Shown piece after piece: positions 42,141 through 50,001 of a stretch of DNA of 64,000 bases (position 1 is its first letter; every line of letters begins with the position of its first letter). A model generated the notes under the pieces. It was not told the DNA's origin. It saw only the letters and a program-made list of their open reading frames with translations, and ran no database searches. The position numbers were made by a program, and so were the translations under genes. This stretch comes from Ruminococcus flavefaciens (GTDB lineage Bacteria > Bacillota > Clostridia > Oscillospirales > Ruminococcaceae): contig CACWHY010000013.1 of NCBI GenBank assembly GCA_902760805.1, positions 1 through 64,000 of the forward strand, in the 5' to 3' direction.

Positions 42141-43346
42141 ATGTTTACTATCGAGGGAAATGCAAATACCGCAAAGGTCTTCACCCAGGTAGTGGAGGAG
42201 ACCGCCTGCCGCCAGATCCGTGAGCTCTGCGACCAGAGCTGGACTGCCGGCGCTAAGATCCGCATAATGCCCGACGTTCACGCCGGTGCAGGCTGCACTA
42301 TCGGAACTACCATGACTATCACAGACAAGGCTGTTCCCAACTTGGTGGGAGTCGATATCGGCTGCGGCCTTGAGGTGGTGCGCCTCAAGGAGACCCACAT
42401 CGAGGTCCAGAAGCTGGATAAGCTGATCTACAGCAATATCCCCTCCGGCTTCGATATAAGGGATACTCCCCACCGCTTTGCGGAGCAGATCGACCTGACC
42501 CAGCTTTACTGCTTCGACCAGATCAATACCCACCGGGCTCTCCAGAGCATCGGTACTCTTGGCGGAGGAAACCACTTCATCGAGGCTGACAAGGCCTCTG
42601 ACGGCTCCGTTTACATCGTTATCCACTCAGGATCCCGTCATCTGGGTTTGGAGGTGGCTCACTGGTATCAGGAGGAGGCCTTCCGCCGGCTCAACGGCTG
42701 CTCCAAGACCGACCTTGACGCTGTTATCGCTGAGATGAAGGCTCAGGGCAGAGAAAAGGAGATCCAGACCGAGCTCACTCGGCTGAAGAACGAGATCCGC
42801 ACCTCTGTTCCCAGACAGCTAGCCTACTGCGAGGGGGAGCTCTTCCACCAGTATATCCACGATATGAAGCTGGTACAGCAGTTCGCCATGCTCAACCGTC
42901 AGGCTATGATGGACGAGATCATCAAGGGTATGCACCTCCACGTCAAGGAGCAGTTCACCACGATCCACAACTACATCGACACCGACGAGATGATCCTGAG
43001 AAAGGGCGCAGTTTCCGCAAAAAAGGGCGAGAAGCTGATCATCCCCATAAACATGAGGGACGGAAGCCTGATCTGCATCGGAAAGGGTGACCCGGACTGG
43101 AACTTCTCCGCTCCCCACGGCGCCGGAAGACTTATGTCCAGAAGCAAGGCAAAGAATTCCTTCACCGTGTCGGAGTTCAAGAAGCAGATGGACGGGATCT
43201 ACACCACCTCGGTAAATGCCGGGACTCTGGACGAGTGCCCCATGGCCTACAAGTCCCTTGAGGACATCGCAGGCAATATCGGGGATACTGTGGAGATCAT
43301 GGACGTGATCAAGCCCATCTACAATTTCAAGGCAGGTGAAGAGTGA
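42141..43346 (+). CDS. rtcB: RtcB-family RNA ligase
   Basis: 401 residues from ATG 42141 (GGAAAGGA upstream). Motifs: MPDVHAGAGCTIGTTMTITD, NLVGVDIGCGLEVV (metal Cys), LGGGNHFIE (metal His), HSGSRHLGLEVA, and SAPHGAGRLMSRSKAK with the His that carries GMP. RtcB joins 2',3'-cyclic phosphate or 3'-phosphate RNA ends to 5'-OH ends, repairing tRNA or rRNA cut by toxins and stress. It is the short form common in Firmicutes. The transcript is probably attenuated (leader ORF and terminator above) and continues into a GNAT gene by a GTGA overlap. Confidence 0.93.
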   Translation: MFTIEGNANTAKVFTQVVEETACRQIRELCDQSWTAGAKIRIMPDVHAGAGCTIGTTMTITDKAVPNLVGVDIGCGLEVVRLKETHIEVQKLDKLIYSNIPSGFDIRDTPHRFAEQIDLTQLYCFDQINTHRALQSIGTLGGGNHFIEADKASDGSVYIVIHSGSRHLGLEVAHWYQEEAFRRLNGCSKTDLDAVIAEMKAQGREKEIQTELTRLKNEIRTSVPRQLAYCEGELFHQYIHDMKLVQQFAMLNRQAMMDEIIKGMHLHVKEQFTTIHNYIDTDEMILRKGAVSAKKGEKLIIPINMRDGSLICIGKGDPDWNFSAPHGAGRLMSRSKAKNSFTVSEFKKQMDGIYTTSVNAGTLDECPMAYKSLEDIAGNIGDTVEIMDVIKPIYNFKAGEE

Positions 43347-43819
43347 TAAACACCTATATCTTGCAGAAAAACAGCCCTCTCTGGGAGAAGGCTGCACAGT
43401 TTGCAGAGGGCTGCTCCTGGAGGGCAGGCGGTGAGCTTGCAAAACTCATGCGAGAGGGCGCCTTCTCCGAAAATGAGGCTGTGATCCTAGCCATGGAGGG
43501 CCAGCGGTTTGCCGGATTTTGCACCCTCACCAAGAAGGACTGCTGCCCGGCGGATCTGCCTTACTCCCCCTTCGTCGGCTTCGTTTTTGTGGACGAGGCC
43601 TTCCGGGGCAGGCGGCTCTCAGAAAAAATGATACATACCGCCGCAAATCTTGCCAGTGATCTGGGCTTTGGGGAGATCTTCCTCATAAGCGGCGAGGTAG
43701 GGCTCTACGAGAAGCTGGGCTTCACAAAGCTCAGCCAGATCACCACTGTCTACGGCGAAACAGAACAGCTCTTCGTCATGAAGATCGGAGGTAACAATGG
43801 AGAAATTCGTTCCCTTTGA
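43343..43819 (+). CDS. GNAT-family N-acetyltransferase
   Basis: 158 residues from GTG 43343, overlapping the rtcB stop by four bases. GNAT core: AVILAMEGQRFAGFCTLTKK, FVGFVFVDEAFRGRRLSEKM (acetyl-CoA loop R-G-R), IHTAANLASDLGFGEIFLIS, and GLYEKLGFTKL. Substrate unknown. Its end overlaps the next small gene by 23 bases. Confidence 0.88.
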   Translation: MINTYILQKNSPLWEKAAQFAEGCSWRAGGELAKLMREGAFSENEAVILAMEGQRFAGFCTLTKKDCCPADLPYSPFVGFVFVDEAFRGRRLSEKMIHTAANLASDLGFGEIFLISGEVGLYEKLGFTKLSQITTVYGETEQLFVMKIGGNNGEIRSL

Positions 43820-43964
43820 GAAGCTCAGCAAAAAGGAGCAGAAAAAGCTCAATTCCGCCAAGCGCCGTGACTGGAACGGCCTTGACCCGGTGACCCGTGT
43901 GACACCGGACTCAAAGAAGGTGTACAGGCGCAAGCCCAAGCACCCCGAGAGCTTCGAGGAATAA
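43797..43964 (+). CDS. Small basic protein (55 aa)
   Basis: ATG 43797 has GGAGG 5 bases upstream, inside the 3' end of the GNAT gene, and runs to TAA 43962-43964, just before a terminator. The product is highly charged (KFVPFEKLSKKEQKKLNSAK, then RRDWNGLDPVTRVTPDSKK and PKHPESFEE), soluble, and without a known domain. Good ribosome site, codon use like the neighbours and position as last gene of the rtcB operon support reality; an RNA- or ribosome-binding role would fit the charge but is not shown. Confidence 0.7.
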   Translation: MEKFVPFEKLSKKEQKKLNSAKRRDWNGLDPVTRVTPDSKKVYRRKPKHPESFEE

Positions 43965-43969
43965 AAAAG

Positions 43970-43998
43970 CGCCTGAGAGGTATTCTCTCAGGCGTTTT
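43970..43998. terminator. Bidirectional terminator, rtcB operon / glgA
   Basis: CGCCTGAGAG (43970-43979), loop GTATT, CTCTCAGGCG (43985-43994), Ts right and As left, between convergent operons. Confidence 0.93.
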
Positions 43999-44001
43999 GT
44001 G

Positions 44002-45432
44002 TTATTCTTTGTCAGAGATCAGCTGGCTGAAGGTCTCGATGTAGGTCTCGGCAGATGCCGACCAGCTGAAATCAAAGCCCATGGCTCGCTTCACTAGTGA
44101 CTCCCAGGTAGGCTTATCGCTGTAATCACGCTTTGCCCTCCAAACAGCGTCCAGCATATCGCCGGCGTTGTAGGTCTTGAAGGTGAAGCCGTTGCCGTTT
44201 TCGCCGCCGTTGTCACGGACGGAGTCACGAAGTCCGCCTGTCTCACGGACGATCGGGGCAGTTCCGTACCTCATGGCGATCATCTGGGCAAGTCCGCAGG
44301 GCTCGCTCTGTGAAGGCATGAGGAACATATCTGCTCCGGCGTAGATCTTGTGGGAAAGCTCCGGCACGAAGCCTGTTGTTACGGAAACTCTGTCCGGGAA
44401 GCGGTATGACATCTCACGGAAGAAGTCCTCGTACATCTTCTCGCCGGCACCAAGAACAGCGAATTTCACGCCGCTGTGGACGATCTCCTCGAAAACGCAG
44501 CGGATAAGATCGATGCCCTTGTGCTTTACGAAGCGGCTCACGATACCGATGATCGGCTCGTCAGGACTTCCGCCGGTAAGACCCAGCTCCTCCATAAGAG
44601 CAGCCTTGCATTTGGCCTTCCCCGAAATGTCAGTGGTGCTGAAATGTCCGGCAATGAAGGGATCCTTCTCCGGATCGTAGAGGTCGGTGTCGATGCCGTT
44701 CATGATGCCCTTGAGCTTGTACTGCTTGGTCACCAGGATACGGTCAAGTCCGTGGGCGTACCAAGGATCCAGGATCTCCCAGGCATAGCTTGGAGAAACG
44801 GTGATGATCTTGTCAGCGGTCTCGATAGCGCCCTTGAGCATATTGATGTAGCCGTCGTATTCAAGGAGATTGGCGTTATACTGGGGAATTCCCATTACCT
44901 CATCCAAGATCTCACGGCCGTACTTGCCCTGATACTCGATGTTATGTATAGTGAACACCGTGCGGAGCTTATCGTAGCCCTGCTGATACTTGTAGTATAT
45001 GTTGTAGTAGACGGGGATCAGTGCGGTCTGCCAGTCGTTGCAGCTGATAATGTCCGGCTGGAATTCGATATACCTGAGCATTTCCAGGACTGCACGGTCG
45101 AAGAAAACAAATCTCTCGCAGTCGTCGTAGAAGCCGTACATACCGTCCCTGCTGAAATAATACTCATTGTCAACGAAAAAGTAGGTTATGCCCTCTGCCT
45201 CGGTCTTGAAAATGCCGCAGTATTGCTTTCGCCAGGAAACATCAACGGTCAGGTTGGTGACGAACTCCATTTTTTCACGAAGAGAGGCGTCGATGTCCTT
45301 ATAAAGCGGGATGACCACGGCGCAGCTGTGTCCCTTGGCCTTTATCGCCTTAGGCAGGGAGCCTACCACATCTGCAAGGCCGCCTGAGGCCGCAAAGGGA
45401 ACAGCCTCACTGGCAGCAAATAAAATTTTCAT
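44002..45432 (-). CDS. glgA: Glycogen synthase (ADP-glucose type)
   Basis: 476 residues from ATG 45432. GT5 features: KILFAASEAVPFAASGGLAD with the KxGGL-like AASGGL, HSCAVVIPLY, FTIHNIEYQGKYGREI, NGIDTDLYDPEKDPFI, GIVSRFVKHKGIDLI, and the C-terminal MPSQSEPCGLAQMIAMRYGT. Adds glucose from ADP-glucose to glycogen. Usual Lys of K-x-G-G is Ala here (FAASGGL), which is worth an alignment. Last gene of glgB-glgC-glgD-glgA on the minus strand. Confidence 0.94.
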   Translation of the reverse strand: MKILFAASEAVPFAASGGLADVVGSLPKAIKAKGHSCAVVIPLYKDIDASLREKMEFVTNLTVDVSWRKQYCGIFKTEAEGITYFFVDNEYYFSRDGMYGFYDDCERFVFFDRAVLEMLRYIEFQPDIISCNDWQTALIPVYYNIYYKYQQGYDKLRTVFTIHNIEYQGKYGREILDEVMGIPQYNANLLEYDGYINMLKGAIETADKIITVSPSYAWEILDPWYAHGLDRILVTKQYKLKGIMNGIDTDLYDPEKDPFIAGHFSTTDISGKAKCKAALMEELGLTGGSPDEPIIGIVSRFVKHKGIDLIRCVFEEIVHSGVKFAVLGAGEKMYEDFFREMSYRFPDRVSVTTGFVPELSHKIYAGADMFLMPSQSEPCGLAQMIAMRYGTAPIVRETGGLRDSVRDNGGENGNGFTFKTYNAGDMLDAVWRAKRDYSDKPTWESLVKRAMGFDFSWSASAETYIETFSQLISDKE

Positions 45433-45449
45433 AAGCGGTCCACCGCCTG

Positions 45450-46571
45450 TCAAATACGGCCGTTTTTGCCGATATATAGCGGATAAGTCTCAGATCCGGT
45501 CAGCACCTTCTCATCGCTGATCTCAACATTCTTGTCGGTGATAACGGACGAGATGCTGCAATTGCTGCCGATCTTTGTGCCCTGAAGGAGAACTGAGTCT
45601 CTGATGACAGTGCCCTTGCCCACCTTTACGCCACGGAAGAGTATGCTGTTCTCAACAGTACCCTCGATAACGCAGCCGTCTGCGATAAGTGAGTTTTTCA
45701 CCTTGGACTCAAGGCCGTACTTAACGGGGCCGTTGTCGCCCACCTTAGTGAATACAGGCAGCCCCTTCTTGAAGAGCTGATCTCTCTTGTCAGAATCCAG
45801 GAGAGTTTTGTTTGCCTGATAGAAATTCTGTATGCTGTCTATGCGCATGAACAGGTCATTGTGCTCATAGCCCATGATCTTGTACTCGTCGTTCTTGCCC
45901 TGCAAGATCTCACGGGTGAAGCTGTACTGATTGCGGCTGGAAGCGTCGAAAACGATCTTCTTGAGGAAGTCCTTGCTGACGATCATCATCTCAAGCCACT
46001 GATTGCACTCTCCGGAAACCTGAGGATCCACCAAAACGCCCTTTAGGCGGTTGTCTGAGTCGAACTCAAGGATAGTTGAGCAGCTGCTCTTCTCGCTGTC
46101 GTAGAAGCTCTTGCTGTAGATGAGGGTGATGTCGGCCTCAGTCTCCTTGTGCTGCTTTAGCACAGGTGTGAAGTCGATAGTCGTTACCACGTCGCAGTTT
46201 GCAAGGATAACGTATTTTGCGGATGAGTGCTCCACAAAGCTCCAAATATTGCTCAGTGCGTCCAATCTGCCCTTATAGATACCGCCGGTCTGGCTGTAAG
46301 GAGGAAGCAGGTGGAGTCCGCCCTTCTTGCGGGCAAGGTCCCACTCACGGCCTGAGCCAAGGTGGTCCAGCAGTGAGCCGTAGTTGGACTTTGTGATAAC
46401 GCCCACCTCAGCAACGCTGGAATTTACCATATTTGAAAGAGGAAAATCGATCAGCCTATATCGGCCGCCGAAGGGGATCGAGCCCATTGTCCTCTGCTTT
46501 GTCAGCTCGCTGACATATGAATCATGCATACTTGCAAAGATCAGTCCTAAAACATTATAATTGACACTCAT
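45450..46571 (-). CDS. glgD: GlgD, non-catalytic-type ADP-glucose pyrophosphorylase subunit
   Basis: 373 residues. It resembles GlgC ([40 protein letters not shown], left-handed beta-helix C-terminus), but the N-terminal Gly-rich nucleotide loop (GGQGSRL in GlgC) is replaced by SMHDSYVSELTKQRTMGSIP. In Bacilli and Clostridia GlgD pairs with GlgC to raise activity rather than catalyse alone. It follows glgC by 14 bases. Confidence 0.94.
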   Translation of the reverse strand: MSVNYNVLGLIFASMHDSYVSELTKQRTMGSIPFGGRYRLIDFPLSNMVNSSVAEVGVITKSNYGSLLDHLGSGREWDLARKKGGLHLLPPYSQTGGIYKGRLDALSNIWSFVEHSSAKYVILANCDVVTTIDFTPVLKQHKETEADITLIYSKSFYDSEKSSCSTILEFDSDNRLKGVLVDPQVSGECNQWLEMMIVSKDFLKKIVFDASSRNQYSFTREILQGKNDEYKIMGYEHNDLFMRIDSIQNFYQANKTLLDSDKRDQLFKKGLPVFTKVGDNGPVKYGLESKVKNSLIADGCVIEGTVENSILFRGVKVGKGTVIRDSVLLQGTKIGSNCSISSVITDKNVEISDEKVLTGSETYPLYIGKNGRI

Positions 46572-46585
46572 TGTACTACCTCCGC

Positions 46586-47812
46586 TCAGATATTTTCGCC
46601 GATGATCTGCTTAGGCTCAACGGACTTGTTCTCAGAAACGGTGACGTTGTGACCCACTACTGCGATACCCCAGTCGTCACGATTCTCCACCTGCTCGGGG
46701 CTTTTTCCGATGTGAGCTCCGCTCTGGATAACGCAGTCGCTTCCAACGATAGCGTACTCAACAACAGCGCCGGACTTGATAACTGTACCGGGCATAACTA
46801 TGCTGTAGTTTACGGTAGCGCCCTCCTCGATAGTAACTCCTGAGAAGAGGATCGAGAAGTCAACTGTGCCGTTGACCTTGCTGCCCTCTGAGATCATGGA
46901 GTTCTCGATGCAGGCGTTGTCGCCGATATACTGCGGAGGCATATAGTCATTTCTGGAATAGATCTTCCAGCTGGGGTCGTAAAGATCCAGGGGAACACTG
47001 GGGCTGAGGAGGTCCATATTTGCCTCCCACAGTGAATCGAGAGTTCCAACGTCCTTCCAGTAGCCCTCGAACTCATAAGCGAACAGGCGCTGCTTGTCTC
47101 TTAGCATAGAGGTGATGATGTCCTTGCCGAAGTCCTTGGACCACTTCTCGCCACGCTCACGCTTAGCGTTAGCGTCTTCCTCGTTCTCGATGAGGTACTT
47201 CTTCAGCTTGTCCCAGCTGAACACATAGATGCCCATCGATGCCAGAGTTGACTTAGGCTCAGCGGGCTTCTCAACGAAATCAGTTACCTGATTTTGGTCG
47301 TCACAGATCATGATGCCGAAGCGTGAGGCCTCAGCCTTGGGAACGTCGATAACTGAGATAGTGCAGTCAGCGTTGTTCTCGATATGGAAATCAACCATCT
47401 TGGAGTAATCCATCTTATATATATGGTCGCCGCCCAGAACTACAACGTACTCAGGGTCATATCGCTCGATGAAGCGGATATTCTGGTAGATAGCGTTGGC
47501 AGTTCCCTCGTACCATGAGGCGCCTGCCTGAGTTTCATAAGGGGGCAGGACATGAACGCCGCCGTTGAGCTTGTCCAGGTCCCATGGCTGGCCGCTTCCG
47601 ATATACTCATTGAGCACCAGAGGCTGATACTGAGTCAGTACGCCCACGGTGTCGATACCGGAGTTAGTGCAGTTTGACAGAGGGAAGTCGATAAGGCGGT
47701 ACTTTCCGCCATATGGAACTGCCGGCTTTGCCACATTCTTAGTCAGAGCATACAGTCTGCTTCCCTGACCGCCTGCAAGAAGCATGGCAACGGTCTTTTT
47801 CTTAGTATACAT
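46586..47812 (-). CDS. glgC: Glucose-1-phosphate adenylyltransferase
   Basis: 408 residues. Catalytic loop [40 protein letters not shown], sugar-binding [35 protein letters not shown], and a C-terminal left-handed beta-helix. Makes ADP-glucose from glucose 1-phosphate, the committed step. AGGAGGAATAAT precedes the ATG. Confidence 0.96.
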   Translation of the reverse strand: MYTKKKTVAMLLAGGQGSRLYALTKNVAKPAVPYGGKYRLIDFPLSNCTNSGIDTVGVLTQYQPLVLNEYIGSGQPWDLDKLNGGVHVLPPYETQAGASWYEGTANAIYQNIRFIERYDPEYVVVLGGDHIYKMDYSKMVDFHIENNADCTISVIDVPKAEASRFGIMICDDQNQVTDFVEKPAEPKSTLASMGIYVFSWDKLKKYLIENEEDANAKRERGEKWSKDFGKDIITSMLRDKQRLFAYEFEGYWKDVGTLDSLWEANMDLLSPSVPLDLYDPSWKIYSRNDYMPPQYIGDNACIENSMISEGSKVNGTVDFSILFSGVTIEEGATVNYSIVMPGTVIKSGAVVEYAIVGSDCVIQSGAHIGKSPEQVENRDDWGIAVVGHNVTVSENKSVEPKQIIGENI

Positions 47813-47861
47813 ATTATTCCTCCTGAAAATTATGTTGATTGAGAGAGTTTTATATCATCCG

Positions 47862-49829
47862 TCATGAAGTCTTCTTCTTTGACGGAGCTTTGGTCTTTTT
47901 TGCAGGTGTCTCCCCTGAGTCCTTGGGAGCACGTTTCTTTACGGGGGCGAATTTCAGGTACATCACAGACAGCGGAGGCAGTGTCATAGCGATACTGTCA
48001 TCGAAGCCGTGCATGGGTACGGGGTCGGACTTATAGGCCTTCTCGCCGATGCCTGAGCCGCCGAATTCAGCAGCGTCGGTGTTGAACACCACCTTGTACT
48101 TGCCCTTTGCCGGAACGCCGATACGGTAGTCTCTGCGCTCAACGGGGACAAAGTTGCACACGGCGATGATCTCCTCATGGGCATCGTTGATCCTTCGGAA
48201 AGAGATCACGCTCTGCTTATAGTCATCGTTGGAGATCCAGGAGAAGCCCTCCCAGGAATCATCGTTCTGCCACATAGGTGAGTTCTCCAGATAGAACTTG
48301 TTCAGCTTCTCGGAGAATTTCAGCATATTCTTGTGGGCGTCGAATTCCATAAGGCCCCAGTCAAGCTGCGATTTGTAGTCCCACTCCTTCATCTGGGCGA
48401 ATTCCTGACCCATGAACAGCAGCTTCTTGCCGGGGTGAGCCATCATGTAAGCCAGGAAGGCTCGGTATGAAGCGAATTTCTGGTCATAGTCGCCGGGCAT
48501 CTTGTTGATCATGGAGCACTTTCCGTGAACCACCTCATCGTGAGAGATCGGCAGGACATAGTTCTCCGAAAATGCGTAGAAGAAAGAGAAGGTCAGCTTA
48601 TCGTGGTTGAATGCTCTGTAGATCGGGTCAAGTGACATATAGCTGAGCATATCGTTCATCCAGCCCATGTTCCACTTGAAATTGAAGCCAAGTCCGCCGA
48701 TGTCGGTGGGCTTAGTCACAAGCGGCCATGCGGTGGACTCCTCTGCGATCATCAGGGCGTCGGGGTGCTTTGAGAAAACGGCTTCGTTGAGGTTTTTGAG
48801 GAATTGTACTGCCTCCAGATTCTCATTGCCGCCGTAGATATTCGCAGCCCACTCGCCGTCCCTGCGGTCGTAGTCCAGATAGAGCATCGAGGCAACTGCA
48901 TCAACTCTCAGGCCGTCTACATGGAACTCGTCAAACCAGTAGTTGGCGCTTGAGATGAGGAATGAGCAGACCTCAGCTCTTCCGTAATCAAAAACTCTAG
49001 TTCCCCAGGCCTTGTGCTCACGCTTGCGCTCGTCGGTGTACTCATAGCAGCAGGTGCCGTCGAACTCATACAGTCCGGGAGCGTCCTTGGGGAAATGCGC
49101 AGGCACCCAGTCGAGGATGACACCTATGCCCGCCTTGTGGAACATCTCCACCATAGCTCGGAAGTCGTCCGGAGTGCCATAGCGTGATGTTGGGGCAAAA
49201 TAGCCTGTCACCTGATAGCCCCAAGATCCGTCGAAGGGATACTCAGTAAGGGGCATGAACTCGACATGAGTGTATGACATTTTCTTTAGATATGGGATTA
49301 TCTCCTTTGCGAAGGTGATATAATCGAGGAACACGTCCTCGCTGTGATTTTTCCATGAACTCAGGTGGACCTCATAAATATTCACAGGGCTCTTGTAAAT
49401 GACCTGCTTGTGCTTTTCGGCAAACCAGACCTTGTCATCCCACTCAAAGCTGCTCTCAAAGATCTTTGAGGCAGTACCCGGGCGGGTCTCGTAATGTGAT
49501 GCATAGGGGTCGGATTTCAGCAGGACCCTGCCGTCCTTAGTTTCGATGCTGTACTTATAGGCATCGAACTGCTGAAGGCCGGAGATATTGACCTCCCAAA
49601 CACCGTCTGCAATAAGCTCCATGGTATTTTTTGAGCGGTCCCACTGGTTGAAATCTCCAACAACGGAGATACTAACAGCATTAGGAGCCCACACTCTGAA
49701 AGTAAAGACTTTGCCACGGCCTCTCTTCTTTGAATGAACGCCGAAGAATTTATAGGCCTCATAATTTTTTCCCTGATAGAAAAGGTACAGAGGGAAATCG
49801 TTAGGATTGTTATTATTTTTAACAGACAT
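47862..49829 (-). CDS. glgB: 1,4-alpha-glucan branching enzyme
   Basis: 655 residues. CBM48 at about 40-125 (FTFRVWAPNAVSISVVGDFN), GH13_9 catalytic domain with SWGYQVTGYFAPTSRYGTPD, nucleophile Asp in DGLRVDAVASMLYLD, acid/base Glu in MIAEESTAWP, and LPISHDEVVHGK; C-terminal beta domain, then a Lys/Pro-rich tail (KKRAPKDSGETPAKKTKAPS). Makes alpha-1,6 branches in glycogen. First gene of the operon, with AAAGGAGG before the ATG. The basic tail exceeds the usual enzyme. Confidence 0.95.
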   Translation of the reverse strand: MSVKNNNNPNDFPLYLFYQGKNYEAYKFFGVHSKKRGRGKVFTFRVWAPNAVSISVVGDFNQWDRSKNTMELIADGVWEVNISGLQQFDAYKYSIETKDGRVLLKSDPYASHYETRPGTASKIFESSFEWDDKVWFAEKHKQVIYKSPVNIYEVHLSSWKNHSEDVFLDYITFAKEIIPYLKKMSYTHVEFMPLTEYPFDGSWGYQVTGYFAPTSRYGTPDDFRAMVEMFHKAGIGVILDWVPAHFPKDAPGLYEFDGTCCYEYTDERKREHKAWGTRVFDYGRAEVCSFLISSANYWFDEFHVDGLRVDAVASMLYLDYDRRDGEWAANIYGGNENLEAVQFLKNLNEAVFSKHPDALMIAEESTAWPLVTKPTDIGGLGFNFKWNMGWMNDMLSYMSLDPIYRAFNHDKLTFSFFYAFSENYVLPISHDEVVHGKCSMINKMPGDYDQKFASYRAFLAYMMAHPGKKLLFMGQEFAQMKEWDYKSQLDWGLMEFDAHKNMLKFSEKLNKFYLENSPMWQNDDSWEGFSWISNDDYKQSVISFRRINDAHEEIIAVCNFVPVERRDYRIGVPAKGKYKVVFNTDAAEFGGSGIGEKAYKSDPVPMHGFDDSIAMTLPPLSVMYLKFAPVKKRAPKDSGETPAKKTKAPSKKKTS

Positions 49830-49853
49830 GATCCAGCCTCCTTTGCTATTTTC

Positions 49854-49882
49854 ATTTTATCAGGATCAGCGGAATAATTCAA
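49854..49882 (-). promoter_or_regulatory. Promoter of the glycogen operon
   Basis: Minus strand: TTGAAT (49882-49877), 17 bases, TAAAAT (49859-49854). Confidence 0.8.
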
Positions 49883-50001
49883 GCATTTTCATTATTTGTA
49901 CAAAAATTTCAGTTGTTACGCTAATTTTTACCTAAATTCTTCGTGCATTTTGACAGATAATAGACCGACTATCACAAAGATACTTTGTCTAAAATAACAC
50001 A

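Noticed and set aside
44476-45387. 303-codon plus-strand ORF
   Set aside because: Antisense shadow of glgA; no family features.
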